From Ctenosaura bakeri (lineage: Eukaryota; Chordata; Lepidosauria; Squamata; Iguanidae), in the NCBI GenBank assembly GCA_948474755.1, contig CAOLHI010000251.1:930001-994000 (forward strand): 64,000 nt of DNA, in the 5' to 3' direction. Positions within the stretch are counted from its first letter, which is position 1; every line of letters begins with the position of its first letter. Shown piece after piece: positions 1 to 11,318 of this stretch. The translations under genes and the position numbers were made by a program. A model generated the notes under the pieces. The model worked only from the letters and a program-made list of their open reading frames with translations, was not told where the DNA came from and ran no database searches.

Positions 1-2654
1 ACAGGAGTCAGCCTTACAAATTACCTTACAACCTTATAAAATTTTACAAATAACAAATATTTCTAAAAACAGTTGAAAATACCTTGTTCAAAATCACTCC
101 TACTTATCCTCACTTGCCACATGCTTGACAAGTTGAAAGGTTTTACAGCAGCATTTTGGTGGACTAATGTATTTGTTGATTCTAGTCCATCAAAATGCTG
201 AAAAACTTTTTAATACAGATATCACCACACACACAAACCCTAAGTTTATAAGTTTATTTTTAAGGTTATGATAAGGCCAAGGTCCTATTTCACAGTGCAG
301 AATGCTAACTTTCATTCAGAAATATCACAATATTCCTTAGCTTATATTATTTAAGATAGAGTTAAAATGTAATGGCATAAACACTGAAGAATGAGAAATG
401 TGTAAAAGCCTTTCTTTTCCTTTCTCTGTTTTCTCCTAATATACTGGTTTGTCAGGAAACAGTGTCAGACCAACTTTAGAAAGTATTTAAATTTAAAATC
501 TAAGAGAAATACATTATACTAAAATTTTGTGCCCAGTGTTTAAGACAAGTGACTTACACTGCTATCTTACACCACAGATATGCTGATCAAACAGCTATGA
601 AATACTTTGAGGTCCCTCAGAGGATCCTTATCTTCCTGACTGTTCTTCCCCACTTTACTATCACAACAACACAACATCAAGAGAAGGAAAACAGCTTATT
701 TCTGACATGCAGCAATTTGGAGAGAAGCCCTTTTCCTTTCCTTTGAATGGCAGCAGCCCTGTGGGTGTGTATGAGACCAAATGTGGAGGGGCCTGCTCCT
801 TTGGGGAAACTCTTTCCATTGTGGTGCAAGACTTTCTCCCTAACCTCTCCCTGGGTAGGTTCTTCTATCTCATTTTTGAGGATATTAACTGGCAGAAGGC
901 TGGGGACTGCCTGGAGCATGTTGTTAGCCATGTGTCTTGAAGAGAGATCACTGGCCCATAGTAGGGAGGAGCTGACAGGGCCCAAACCAGGGTGATTATG
1001 GTGGGGATATGGTGGGTGGCAGTATCAGTGAGTTCGTGGGTATCTAGATGCCTCCTTTGAATGCCAGTTTGCTTGACAGCAACATCTCCCTCAGTCAAGG
1101 TAAGTGATCTGAGTTTTAAACATCTTGTATTCTGTCTCAACTGTAAAATTCTGGGGGTTTCAGTCTATAAACTCTTACACAGCACAGAAACCAATACTTG
1201 ATAGAAAGGTTTTTCTATCACAGAAACTTGCCTATGCCCTGAGATCAATATGAGGCTTTCTTCTAAGTACCTCCTTCAAGAGAGACTCAGAGTGTGTGAC
1301 AAGGGATTTAAAATACTGCTGCTCATCTGGCAACTGAACACACTCCTTTGTGAGGCCTACCTGGCACCAAAAGCATCATTGTTTTGATATTATGTTAACA
1401 CAGCTCTACTCCCAAGCATTTAAAGATATGATTGGCTTAAAAAAAAAGATTGCATTATGACCACTGATTATCCCTTTGATTTATTGTTTGGGGCGGTGTA
1501 TATTGTGAACACAGACATATGTACACCCACACTCACAGACATACATAGACATGCACATACATATACACTGCCCCTCCGTGTTTCCGTGTTTCACTTTCAC
1601 AGATTTGATTATTCATGAGCTTGTCCAACCACGGCTCCCCACTTCAAGTGCTTCTTTCAGGGGGGAACTTCCTTCTTGATGATTCTGATTAGGCTACTCA
1701 GTCCTTTAAAAACCCACCTCCAGTCCTCCTTCACCACCACCAGGTATTGCCTGGTCAGCTAAAGACAACTTGTACTCCAATTTCTAGGTGCCAGTGTGAT
1801 GGGAGGAGAGAAGAGGAGAGAAAAAATTAGAAATCTCTCCACTCAAACTGGTGGCCATGTTTCACAAAAGGAAGAGATCAGAGCACACTCCTTCCCCCTC
1901 CCAGAAGACATCAGCATTCAGTTTCCTTGGGAGTAAAACTCAACGCGCAGTGCAATTTGCCATGGCATCCTCAAGGAAAGCCAAGCTGGCCTCTTGTGGC
2001 TCTGATCCTCTTGTGTGACTGGTGTGAGGCCACTTTACTCACAAGGAAGCCCAGCCATGCATACCCCTTTCCCCACTTCACCTACCACTTCAGCTGCACA
2101 GCACCAATCCCTAGGCAAGTCAACTTTCTTACATTCAGCCTAGTCCCTTCACAGTGGGGCACTTACTCCCAAGGAAGTCCAGCTGCAGAGCCTTGTGGGC
2201 ATGTGTCCTGCTTGCTGAACTCCTCCAGAATAAGAAGGAGGGGAGGATTGGTTTAATGATCTTGATACTTAAACATGTACATGGGCTGGGCTCTTCATCT
2301 AAGCTGATGGGTTTACTCTGGAATAAAACCCACAGATCTGAACTACCTACAGGTATTTGTTTTTTCACTTTCCCAGGGGTTTTGTTCCCCAACCCCCATG
2401 AATGTTGAGTGCCGACCATCTGTGTGTGTGTGTGTGTAAAATATACACTTTCCCAAACAATACATCATAGGGATGTTGTTCTCATTTCTAATTTTTGTGT
2501 TATTTTAATTCTTCAAGAAACTTTAAGTCTTTTTTTTAACAAAAAGAAAATCCAACAAATTGATATAATAATAAGAGACTGGTAATGGTTTGTGTGAATA
2601 GGGTACTGATGGTGTGTGTTTGAGTAAACATATTTGTGTGAAAATGTGAGGGGA
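1..2654. other. Non-coding sequence, no gene recognised
   Basis: AT-rich unique-looking sequence. The ORFs are short, overlap on both strands and resemble no family I know. A CA-rich stretch lies around 1505-1566 and a simple TG repeat at 2422-2438. No splice-bounded coding segment was convincing. Confidence 0.6.
2422..2438. repeat. (TG)n microsatellite
   Basis: About eight uninterrupted TG dinucleotides. Confidence 0.85.
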
Positions 2655-2824
2655 CAAAGACATATCTAGGGTGGGGCAAGTAGGGCACACACCCCAGGGC
2701 ACCAATGCCAGGAGGCACAAAAAAAAACATGCATGTACGAGTGGGTGGTAGATGTAGGGGTAAGAAGGCAGGAACACAACTTCCATGCCTGCCCTAGGCA
2801 CTGTTTACGCTAGATACACCACTG
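2655..2824. mobile_element. Short non-autonomous DNA transposon (hAT-like MITE)
   Basis: The left end (CAAAGACATATCTAG) and the reverse complement of the right end (CAGTGGTGTATCTAG) match as degenerate terminal inverted repeats. Just inside, both arms carry related blocks (GGGCAC on the left, GTGCCTAGGG as the reverse complement of the right). CAGTGGTG is a common hAT-type end. I could not find a clean 8-bp target duplication, so the boundaries are approximate and the superfamily is inferred from the end sequence alone. Confidence 0.5.
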
Positions 2825-3668
2825 GGGGATGATAGCAGTAGTTCCAATTACTTTGCGCAGTCAACCCACACACTACAACTAACCTTAGTGGGATGCTACC
2901 CAGCATGGCCAGACTATCAGGTAAAATAGTCCAGTTTGACAATTCAAAGGCACGTTATTATTTTCAATAATACCTGGGGACTAAATACTGGGCGGGGCTA
3001 GGTATTAAATACAGAATCACCACTATGCACACCACTGCATGTATTCACATCCTTAGAGACAGACTCTTAACAGGAAGTGGAGTGGGTAGGAGGATAGCTA
3101 AGCTCCAATGTTAATGAAATATTCTAGCACTTCACATCTCTATTTATGGCAGATTGCATCACCCACATATTCTGCCATTACTCCCTTTGTCAGCATATTT
3201 ATTCCTTGAAAGAAAAAGGGCACACATGCTCAAAATAGCTAATTGACAGAATTTCAGGCCACAGAATCACAATAGGCATTAGTTAAGTTTCCAGACTCTA
3301 AGTGTACCGTGTGGTTTGTGATTATAAAGCAGAGGCATCAAAAATTCAAGTTCTTATGTGAAAGAGGCATACTACTTACGCTCCATCTAAACAAGCTCTG
3401 TGAAGTGCAGCACATAAAATGTAACCCTCATCCAAGCAGATGTGTGTTCCCCCAGAGTCATATTTTGTCACAGAATTCACATGGAACTAAGCCAATAAAA
3501 TAGGGATTTTACAACATGGTCACCTGAAGAATATAAACTGTGTCCCCAAGTTTCAACTATCTGCCATATACAGCTTTTCTTTTACAGAAAAAAAAATCTC
3601 CCAAATCTGTTATGTTAGTGTTGGTTATATTTTTGATAAACAAGGAAGGCTGACAGCTACTCATAAAG
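2825..3668. other. Non-coding sequence, nothing recognised
   Basis: AT-rich sequence between a MITE and a CR1 copy. There are only short ORFs without family resemblance. Confidence 0.6.
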
Positions 3669-4990
3669 AATCATAGAATCATAGAATTGGAAGAGACCAC
3701 AGGGGCCATCCAGTCCAACCCCCTGCTATGCAGGAACACACATCAAAGCATTCCCAACAGATGGCCATCAAGCCTCTGCTTAAAAACCTCCAAAGAAGGA
3801 GACTCTGCCACAGTCCCAGGCAGCACATTCCACTGCCAGACGGCTCTGACCGTCAGGAAGTTCTTCCTGAGGTTCAAGTGGAATCTCCTTTCCTGCAGCT
3901 TGAATCCATTGCTCCTTGTCCTAGTCTTTGGAGCAGCAGAAAACAAGCCCGCTCCCTTCTCAACATGACATCCCTTCAAATATTTAAACATGGCTACCAT
4001 GTTCCCTCTTAACCTTCTCTTCTGCAGATGAAACATACACAGCTCCCTAAGCCATTCTTCACAGGGCATGGCTTCCAGACCCTTCACCATTTTGGTCGCC
4101 CTCCTCTGGACACGTTCCAGCTTGTCAATATCCTTCATGAACTGAGGTGCCCAGAACTGGACGCAGTATTCCAAACGAGGCTTAACCAATGCAGAATAGA
4201 GTGGTACTATTACCTTCCTCAATCTAGACACCATACTCCTATTGATACAACCAAGAATCGCATTGGCTTTCTTGGCTGCTTCATCACACTGCTGACTCAA
4301 GTTCAGCTTGTGATCTACCAAGACTCCTAGATCCCTTTCATATGTACTGCTATCCAGCCACGCATCCCCCATCCTATTTTGTGCATTCCATTTTTTCTCT
4401 TTAAGTGTAGGACTTTACATTTCTTTCTGTTGAAATTCATTTTGTTAGCTTTGGCCCAACTCTCTAATCTGTCAAAGTCATTTTGAAATTTGATCCTGTC
4501 CTCTAGAGTATTAGCAACCCTTCCCAATTTGGTGTCATCTGCAAATTTGATCAGCATGCTCTCCACTCCTTCATCCAAGTCATTGATGAAGATGTTGAAT
4601 AGCACTGGGCCCAGGACAGAACCCTGTGGCACCCCACTAGTCACTTCTCTCCAGGATGAAAAGCAGTCATTGGTGAGCACCCTTTGGGTTCAGTCCAACA
4701 ACCAATTACCAATCCACCTAACAGCAGCCCTGTTCAGCCCGCATTTTAGTAGCTTCTTTGCAAGGATGTCATGGGGAACTTTGTCAACGGCCTTACTGAA
4801 GTCAAGATATGCCACGTCTACAACATTCCCTTCATCTATCAAGCTTGTAACCCTATCATAGAAAGAGATAAGATTAGTCTGGCATGATTTGTTTCTGAGA
4901 AACCCATGTTGACTTTTAGTTACCATGGCATTGCTTTCTAAGTAAATACAAACTGATCGTGTAATGATCTGCTTGCTCTAGGATCTCTAG
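3669..4990 (-). mobile_element. 5'-truncated CR1 LINE
   Basis: A minus-strand CR1 retrotransposon copy. Its 3' end is the characteristic short repeat of the ATTCTATGA type at 3669-3690, preceded by the conserved CR1 3' UTR block (GGTTGGACTGGATGG-like in reverse complement). The coding part spans the second half of reverse transcriptase through the C-terminal domain. The copy lacks the endonuclease and the N-terminal half of the polymerase, the usual result of incomplete reverse transcription. The 5' boundary is uncertain, because CR1-like sequence fades between about 4930 and 4990. Confidence 0.93.
3743..4926 (-). pseudogene. CR1 ORF2 fragment (reverse transcriptase, C-terminal part)
   Basis: This encodes part of the LINE polymerase that would copy CR1 RNA into DNA at the nick. 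Reading on the minus strand, 4926-4690 holds the RT segment with YLDFSKAVDKVPH. The same frame continues at 4680-4327 with [11 protein letters not shown] and the catalytic box FADD (about 4545-4534). A different frame, 4372-3743, holds the C-terminal region ([20 protein letters not shown], [26 protein letters not shown]). An in-frame stop separates the first two segments near 4689, and a frameshift separates the last two near 4350-4372. The protein is therefore not made intact. The 209-residue last segment is the longest ORF in the window but is a transposon relic, not a host gene. Confidence 0.93.
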
Positions 4991-5224
4991 GATATGAACA
5001 TCTATTTTTTGGATCGAGGTGCATTTTAATATTCTGTGATATGCTGCAACTCTCACTGTGTTTAAAAAATAATACCTCAGAGCAAGACATTCTGTGTTAC
5101 TCTTTTAAATCTGCTGAATGAGGAATAAAAATAAAATCCAGCAAATAAAAAGAAGCAGTAGCTTCAAACTCTGTACATTAATAATAAGTCCTATATTCCT
5201 AAAGGCATACAAAGGTCAACATCA

Positions 5225-5597
5225 ATATTGTGAGTGGTTATCTCACAATACTAAAACAATTTGTAACAGAACCTAAAAAGGATAAAAAGCAGTAAAAACA
5301 GTTTAATAAAAGCAAAACAGTCACCCACTAAAACCCTTTATCTAAAAACCTTCAGTTTTAAAAACCTGTTGGAACAAAAAGGGATTTGCCTACAGAAAGA
5401 AGGTTAGCAAAGAGGGAGGTATTCTGGCCTCTCTGGGAACGGAGTTTCAGACCTAGGGGCAGTGACCAAGAAGGCCCAATCTTATGTGCCTACCTGCCAT
5501 GCCTGTAAAGGCAGTATGACTGAAAGAGGGGAATGTCCTGAGGATCTCGGGAATCTCCTGAGGATCTCAGGGCTCAAGGAGGCTCATATAACGATAG
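5225..5597. repeat. Decayed interspersed repeat, family not named
   Basis: The block around 5425-5580 (GGAACGGAGTTTCAGACCTA, then an AGAAGGCCC and GAGGATCTC-rich segment) has the look of a repeat widespread in squamates that ends in a 'GGAGTTCCAGAGCCTGGGGC'-type motif. The direct repeat of CCTGAGGATCTC within 5538-5568 is visible. I recall this repeat from reptile genomes but cannot assign it firmly to a class. Confidence 0.4.
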
Positions 5598-5707
5598 TGG
5601 TTTGAGTCAGACATGAAAACTCAGTGGGTGATCTTGGGTAAGTCACACTCTCTCAGCCACAAAGGAAGTTAATGGCAAACCCACTCTGAATGAATCGTCC
5701 CTTCAAA
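5598..5707 (+). mobile_element. Partial tRNA-derived SINE (Sauria-SINE type)
   Basis: The body fragment reads GTTTGAGTCAGACATG, then GGTAAGTCACACTCTCTCAGCC and TGGCAAACCC. This matches the middle part of the better copy at 27603-27818, but it lacks a clear tRNA head and the BovB-like tail. Confidence 0.6.
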
Positions 5708-5719
5708 AAACAAGCAAGC

Positions 5720-6499
5720 AAGCAAACAAAAACCCCTAAGACGGCACAGAGTCCACCTGAAAGCATCCAACACCAAGTGGGGCTCACGCATTCCCCTCTC
5801 CTTCTCTAGTAAGGCTTTTAGGAGGATCTGGAAAAATTTTGTCTCCAAGGTCAAATGAATTGAGCATTGTGTCAAAAGTCTAAACTGAGTTGGCACAAGC
5901 TAACTTCACGATTCATGGCTTGGAGGATTTTTTAAACAAATTAATTTTAGTTGAGTCAAACCATAGTCTGTCTATGTTCAGACAAAAGGTCAGTCTGAAT
6001 GGAAACATTTTCAAGAAAAGGCAGCGGGAAGAGCATATGATCTTGAGGAATGCAAGTTTAGGTTTTCCTAACAATATATCATTGTTCATCATTACATCTG
6101 AATACAGTCACATAGTCATAATAAAAATAAGGAAGGAATAAGAAGATTCTCTAGGAGGTGGGAAATTATTTAGGATCAACAAGCATTTTTTTTTTCAGAC
6201 TACGGACACTGTGCAGTCAATATGCAACATGACTGCACATATTTAAAACATACATACTGATGAGGAATATTCTCATTTGTCCTATTTCTTGTCAACATTA
6301 CTTTAAAACAATTTTAGGCATTATCCTTGATTCAAACAATCCTATATATTATACTAAAACTGAATTTATTTATCTCAGTGAGACTTATTTCTGAGTATAT
6401 GGTCACAGGACCGCACTGTTAATCAATTCTGTCACAAGGGTGCAAAAACTTATGAACCAGGATTTTATGTCCAGATTTTGTTGCCAGCTGAGAAAATAC
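5720..6499. other. Non-coding sequence, nothing recognised
   Basis: AT-rich unique-looking sequence. There are no repeats or coding signals that I can support. Confidence 0.55.
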
Positions 6500-6532
6500 C
6501 TGTCGTGACTCCAGGCTCCATAATTGCAGTAC

Positions 6533-6684
6533 CTGTCTCATGCTGCTGTTCTCCATTCATCTCCACAGCAATCTGGCAATAATCTCTGAGAGCAGGAAAT
6601 AATGGAAGCCACCCTGTCACTATCTTGAACTCATCTGCTCTCCGCTGACTTTCTTTGCACAGGCTTTTAGTATGTTCAAACGAC
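6533..6684 (-). CDS. Candidate internal exon of an unidentified gene
   Basis: On the minus strand a pyrimidine-rich acceptor (TTTTCTTTTACAG) precedes an open segment that ends at a donor-like CAG|GTACTG. Within it the frame reads about 50 residues with good coding character: SFEHTKSLCKESQRRADEFK, then a hydrophobic block WLPLFPALRDYCQIAVEMNG. An alternative donor CAG|GTATTT would extend the exon to 6500. The stretch is richer in GC than its surroundings and contains no repeat. The 152-nt length is typical of a vertebrate internal exon and changes phase (2 in, 1 out). I do not recognise the protein. No neighbouring exon was found in the window, so this could be a chance ORF or part of a gene whose other exons lie outside. 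Confidence 0.4.
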
Positions 6685-6981
6685 CTGTAAAAGAAAATTG
6701 AAAATGTGTTTTTGCTTATACTCATAATCCAGAACATTTAAATTCTTGCTTCTTTCATTAGTATAGGTTGGAATAAAATCCAGGGGGTATTCAGGTATGC
6801 ATTTATCAATTCCAGAAGGTCTACCATTTTCCATGGTGGAGATATCTCCCCAACCTGATGGCCTGCAGAAGGGATGGATTACCATTCTTATAATCTATAA
6901 CCAGCACATGTTACCAGTGTTTTCTTGTTTTGTTTTGTTTTTTTGTATCTCATAACACATATGAAAAGTGCTAGTTTAGGG

Positions 6982-7873
6982 CAGTGGTTCCCAACCTTTT
7001 TACATGAATTATCCCCTTCATATTAGCAAAATGTTTGTAATTAAAATAGTTGCTGTTATTTCAAAGTTATATGTTGTAACTGTAAATAAATAGCCCAATA
7101 ATTGTATTAAAAAGCAACGGATTAATAAGGTGAACTGCCAGTGAATATATATCTACATTCAAAACTCAAAAGATAGAATGAATTCAGGTAAATATATTAT
7201 AGGTTATATTTAAAAACTACATTACATTAATTAATACAGTAAATTTGTTACTTTACTAATAACTGAAAAACTTTAATATGTTTTGAAATAATAGTCATAA
7301 AACACACAACCACCACTGATTGTCAACTGTTTTTCAACCATTGATCCATATCTGATAATATACAAATTGAAAAATTGATTTAAAACTTCATTAAACTAAT
7401 TAATTTAAAACTTAAAACAGAGAGAAAGAGAAATATCATGGAAAAGACCTGGAAGAACGCACTTACTGAACACTACTCACAGGACTGAGTGAGTGCCCAC
7501 TTATATATAGGCTGACACTGGCATGAGAGCACTCAAATGTTCATAAAGTGGAGGAGAGTGATAACTGAGCCCATGAGGGGCATGCCACCAAACATGCGCA
7601 CTGTAGCGGTATGTTCACAACACATGGTTTAGAGAGGGACTCCCCACCATGCACCAAAAAAACAATGTGAGGGAATGGGGCTCTTCTTGAAGTTAAATAA
7701 CAAAGGAAACCTACTCCACCACCTGTCATAACATTAATTAGTTTCATAACTTCTGACTTGTTTCTTGTCCTACACTGTTGATGTATGTGCCCTCTCCCTT
7801 CATTATTCAGTTTTTTTCACATATCCTTGAATGTCCTGGTTTGTACCCTTGTAACTCAGGTTGGGAATCACTA
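6982..7873. mobile_element. Non-autonomous hAT DNA transposon, 892 bp
   Basis: Terminal inverted repeats are visible: the left end begins CAGTGGTTCCCAACCT and the reverse complement of the right end reads TAGTGATTCCCAACCT. The flanks form an 8-bp target duplication, GTTTAGGG at 6974-6981 and GTTTAGAG at 7874-7881, with one mismatch. End sequence and duplication length are diagnostic of the hAT superfamily. No transposase reading frame is present, so mobilisation would have needed a partner element. The interior is AT-rich apart from 7541-7690. Confidence 0.87.
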
Positions 7874-7881
7874 GTTTAGAG

Positions 7882-9770
7882 AAAGCACTGCAAAGAAACA
7901 AGTAAGCAGCTTCCACAGGTCTAGGGGCCAAATTTCACACCCCAACCACCACACTGCTACACATTTGTCACCTAATTTCAGTGCGGTGTCAGCAATTGGG
8001 GTGAAAAGCTACATTTCTGTTTAACAATAGGGCACACTGAGTTTTTAAGAACTGCTCTTCCAGGAGTATGCTTGTACTTTAAAGCAATACTACCTAAAGT
8101 GAGGCTTCCTAACAAGTTTCCAGGGAATAAAAAATTGTACCCAACGGGCACAAATACAGTGCTGGCTTCTGGCACACTGGAAAAAGTAACTGCCAGTGCC
8201 CTGTATCAGATTTCATTTTATATTTATTGTATATTTATAACACAAAAAGCACTGCTATCAAACAAGGTGCACATTCCCCATGAACCCTGTTATTATGAAA
8301 ATACAGCTTGTTTCAGCTGTCCTTTCAGCCATGAGGTGTGAGAGGCTATATGCAGCCTGCCATGTTCCTTCCTCCACATAATAAAGCAAGTTAATTATTG
8401 CTGTGTCACTGTCAATGTATACATGTTTTGTTTCCTTGACATGTATCCTTTCTAATCTTGACATGAAGAATTCCTTAAATCTGTTTTGGATTTTCATGTA
8501 CCACAACTAAAGTTCCATCTATACAATCTAATTCAAGTCAACTTCTTTACTGTATCTTTAACACATGCTATGATTTATGATGGAGTTTGAAAATAATTCT
8601 GTATTCTGTACATAGAGAACTGATTTTATTTTACTTTTAAAAAGCATGCATATTATTTGATACATGGGGTATGCGCTACTAATAAAAGAGGCTTTCCAGA
8701 GGATATTTTCCTGGTAGTCTTTTAGATGCTCCTTTCAGGTGCCAATTCCCAAAGCATACATAATCCTTCATCTGGAAATATGTCAGATCTGCTCCATTAG
8801 CCTTTTTTGGAGTTGATAAAAAAACCTATCTTTTAAGAAAGTTGTTGAAATTTAAGTTTATGATTTTTTAAAAAACTGTTGCCTCCTCCTTTCCACTAAT
8901 TTTTCCCCTCCATCTTTTGTTTAAATTTTAAGACATTATTATATTATTTTCAAGAGAACAACAGAATACAAGTTAGCCAGGGAAAAACAAAATAGCTTGG
9001 GGAATACAGGGGTGACAAGCAATAGGTAGAACATTCATTAAGAAAGCACTCTTTAAACTTAAACCTAACCCTAACAATCTCTGTATGTCCCAGACTATAA
9101 CTGTCTACCTATTGCCTGATACCCAACTATCCCATCCACTGTTGTGATTGCCCCACCACACATATTCTTTGTTCTGTTCTTTTTGCCTATTACACTGTAT
9201 TGCATTGTGTACCTGAAGAGAATACAATAAAGTTTTAAAACCGAAAATATGTTTGCACTTTTTTAAACAAATACTTTTCTGTTGGATTTTCACATTGGCT
9301 TGCACTGATGATGTTTCAAAAGCAAACTAGACACCCATAAAATAAACACACCTTGCAACTGAACACACATTTTACCCAAACTCAGTCTGACTTGGAAATT
9401 TAGAACAGAAACACTGATATTAATCCTATTCATTTATTTACAAGCAGGGATAAATAGGGAAATCTTTATTTCTGCCTCCTGCCACGGGGTTCCCACTCCA
9501 GCAATGACTGCAGCCCAGTCTGGTGGTAAAGTCTGAAGTAGGTAAATCCATTATTCTCTCTCTCTCTCCCCCCACCCCCCGCAATCTCTCTGTGTTCCCC
9601 TACTCTTCCCCTCTGAGTAGGTTCCTAAAGAATGGGCAGATTACTGTTTCCAGAAGTTTGGACTTATTGACTTCAGAGACTCACAGGTTGCTCACCACTG
9701 GTTTACAGCAACTCTGTCCAATCACCAAGAAGTATGTCAGCTATTATGTATCTAATTTGCTTCTGAATCT
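7882..9770. other. Non-coding sequence, nothing recognised
   Basis: Unique-looking AT-rich sequence. A short TC-rich run lies at 9555-9571. No coding or repeat family could be supported. Confidence 0.55.
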
Positions 9771-9774
9771 ACCA

Positions 9775-10015
9775 AAATCCACAAAAGAGCAATACTTTTA
9801 TTGCCCAAAAAATTATACAAAATATATCATGCAAGCTTTCAAAGCTTCATCGGCATCTTAATCAGGCAAAAATGTTAAAAATGCCTAATGAAAAAGCCAG
9901 TGGAGCTTTGGAAACTGGCCTGACATATTTTGTGCATTTTGGTTGGCCAATTTTTTGTGTTTTTGTATTGTGGATTTTGTTGTATTTTGCTGCATGGCCA
10001 ACACAGCTACCCCAA
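9775..10015. repeat. Interspersed repeat, family uncertain
   Basis: The segment runs from a CATGCAAGCTTTCAAAGCTTCATC-like start, here carrying TTTCAAAGCTTCATCGGC, to GCCAACACAGCTACCCC. Those end motifs recur in vertebrate dispersed repeats ('...ACGAAAGCTTATGC...' and '...CCAACACGGCTACCCC...'). Related sequence appears at 45530-45735 and 49790-49885. Class not determined. Confidence 0.45.
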
Positions 10016-10886
10016 AGACATTGCCTGTATTTATTCAGTAATAGACGCCACATTACTGTTACCCACAATGTATTTTTTTTTCTTGGAACTGGGACAAATT
10101 TCCCTAGTCTGCCACAGACATACTCCCAGCCTAAGCCCCAAAGTGTCATACTGGGCCCTATCATGCAAGTAACATCTGCTGAAATTTCTTTTGTTATAAC
10201 CGCTAGAAGTATATGAGCCCTGTACCTTATTTCACCTGGCAACCCCACATTCCATGGAAGGACATAGTTCCATTAGCAGAACCAGGAGAGGTTCTAGTAC
10301 TGCTGACCAATTACCATCCTCCTGCCTATCTTGGATAGGACTTTCTTGTCTTCTGTCTTCCTCTCCCCAATCCTCTGTACCATTTAAAGATTTTCATCAA
10401 AAGGTTCCTCAGTCCTCTGCAGTATATTTTACAGGTATACATGGACTGTCCTGCCTTAATGGTCTACTGATGGAATTACTTTTGGTGCTGAATCTATGGA
10501 ATATATAGAAAGGCAAAACACTACATCTTTTTTTTCTTTTCTTTTTTTTTGGTGAACACTGCACCAGCACTACGCAAAGTGATGGTCCATTGATTGTGTT
10601 GGCGGCCAGTCCACAGCAACTTTCCAGGAAATAAAGAGACAACTGTTGTCAAGAGGAGCAAATATAATACCAGTCCCTGGCAGACCGGGCGGAAAACACT
10701 GGTGGTACCTCATATCAGATAGGTTCAGTAGGACCATATTATATTATTCTGTAGGAAGAAGAGAGGCTGATACTCTAAGAAGCTACAGAATGGAGAATTT
10801 TCCCATCAAAATTTGAGTTCAGAAATATCTTTCAAGGCAACAGAATCAAATACCCACAACTACATAATCACAATGTTTTCCTAAAT
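10016..10886. other. Non-coding sequence, nothing recognised
   Basis: A pyrimidine-rich run lies at 10525-10551. The rest shows no recognised family and no convincing exon. Confidence 0.5.
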
Positions 10887-11020
10887 TGTAATATGTGAAC
10901 TATCTCCAGTGGTTTCTGATATATTTATCAACACAAATCAAAGTACTGGCATTCACCTTTAGAGCCCTAAACGGTGTGGAATTAGGATTCTTAAAGGGCC
11001 ACCTCCTTACATATGAATAT
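10887..11020 (+). mobile_element. L2-like LINE fragment
   Basis: This short piece aligns by eye with the better copy at 25405-25930. It has the 'CCACTGGCTGCC..TT'-equivalent CTCCAGTGGTTTC, then CAAAGTACTGGC and ACCTTTAGAGCCCTAAACGG, which corresponds to the FKALHG part of the LINE C-terminal domain. Confidence 0.6.
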
Positions 11021-11077
11021 ATCAGTGCATATGAAAGTTATTTTGGACTACAGCTGCTATTCTTATTGTTACTACTA

Positions 11078-11318
11078 CTGTGTGAGTGTGTGTGTACACA
11101 CACACAAGTGCTTTCAAGTCTACTGACTTATGGAAACCCTATGAATTTTACAGGGTTTTCTAAGGCAAGGAGAACTCAGAGATGATTTTGTCAGTTTCTT
11201 CTCCTGAAATACAGCCTACAGCACCTGGTATTCCTTAGCAGTCTCCAGTGCAAGTACTAACCACAGCTGGCTCTGCTTAGCTCAGAAGATTAGACAGGAT
11301 CTGGTATCATTAGGTTAT
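11078..11318 (-). mobile_element. 5S-rRNA-derived SINE
   Basis: In minus orientation the right end is 5S-like (CTCTGCTTAGCTCAGAAGATTAGACAGGATCTGG, the complement of the 5S internal promoter region). The body includes GAAATACAGCCTACAGCACC, and the left end is the BovB-like tail (CTTTCAAGTC, CAGGGTTTTCTAAGGCAAGG) next to a CA repeat. The order is that of a pol III SINE with a 5S head and a LINE-derived tail. It is diverged and no longer intact. Confidence 0.8.

Noticed and set aside
3743..4372. The longest ORF in the window (209 codons, minus) as a host protein-coding gene
   Set aside because: It is the C-terminal part of CR1 ORF2, adjoining the RT box in another frame and the CR1 3' end repeat.
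9061..9075. Telomere-like CCTAACCCTAAC motif
   Set aside because: There are fewer than two full repeat units; chance or trivial.
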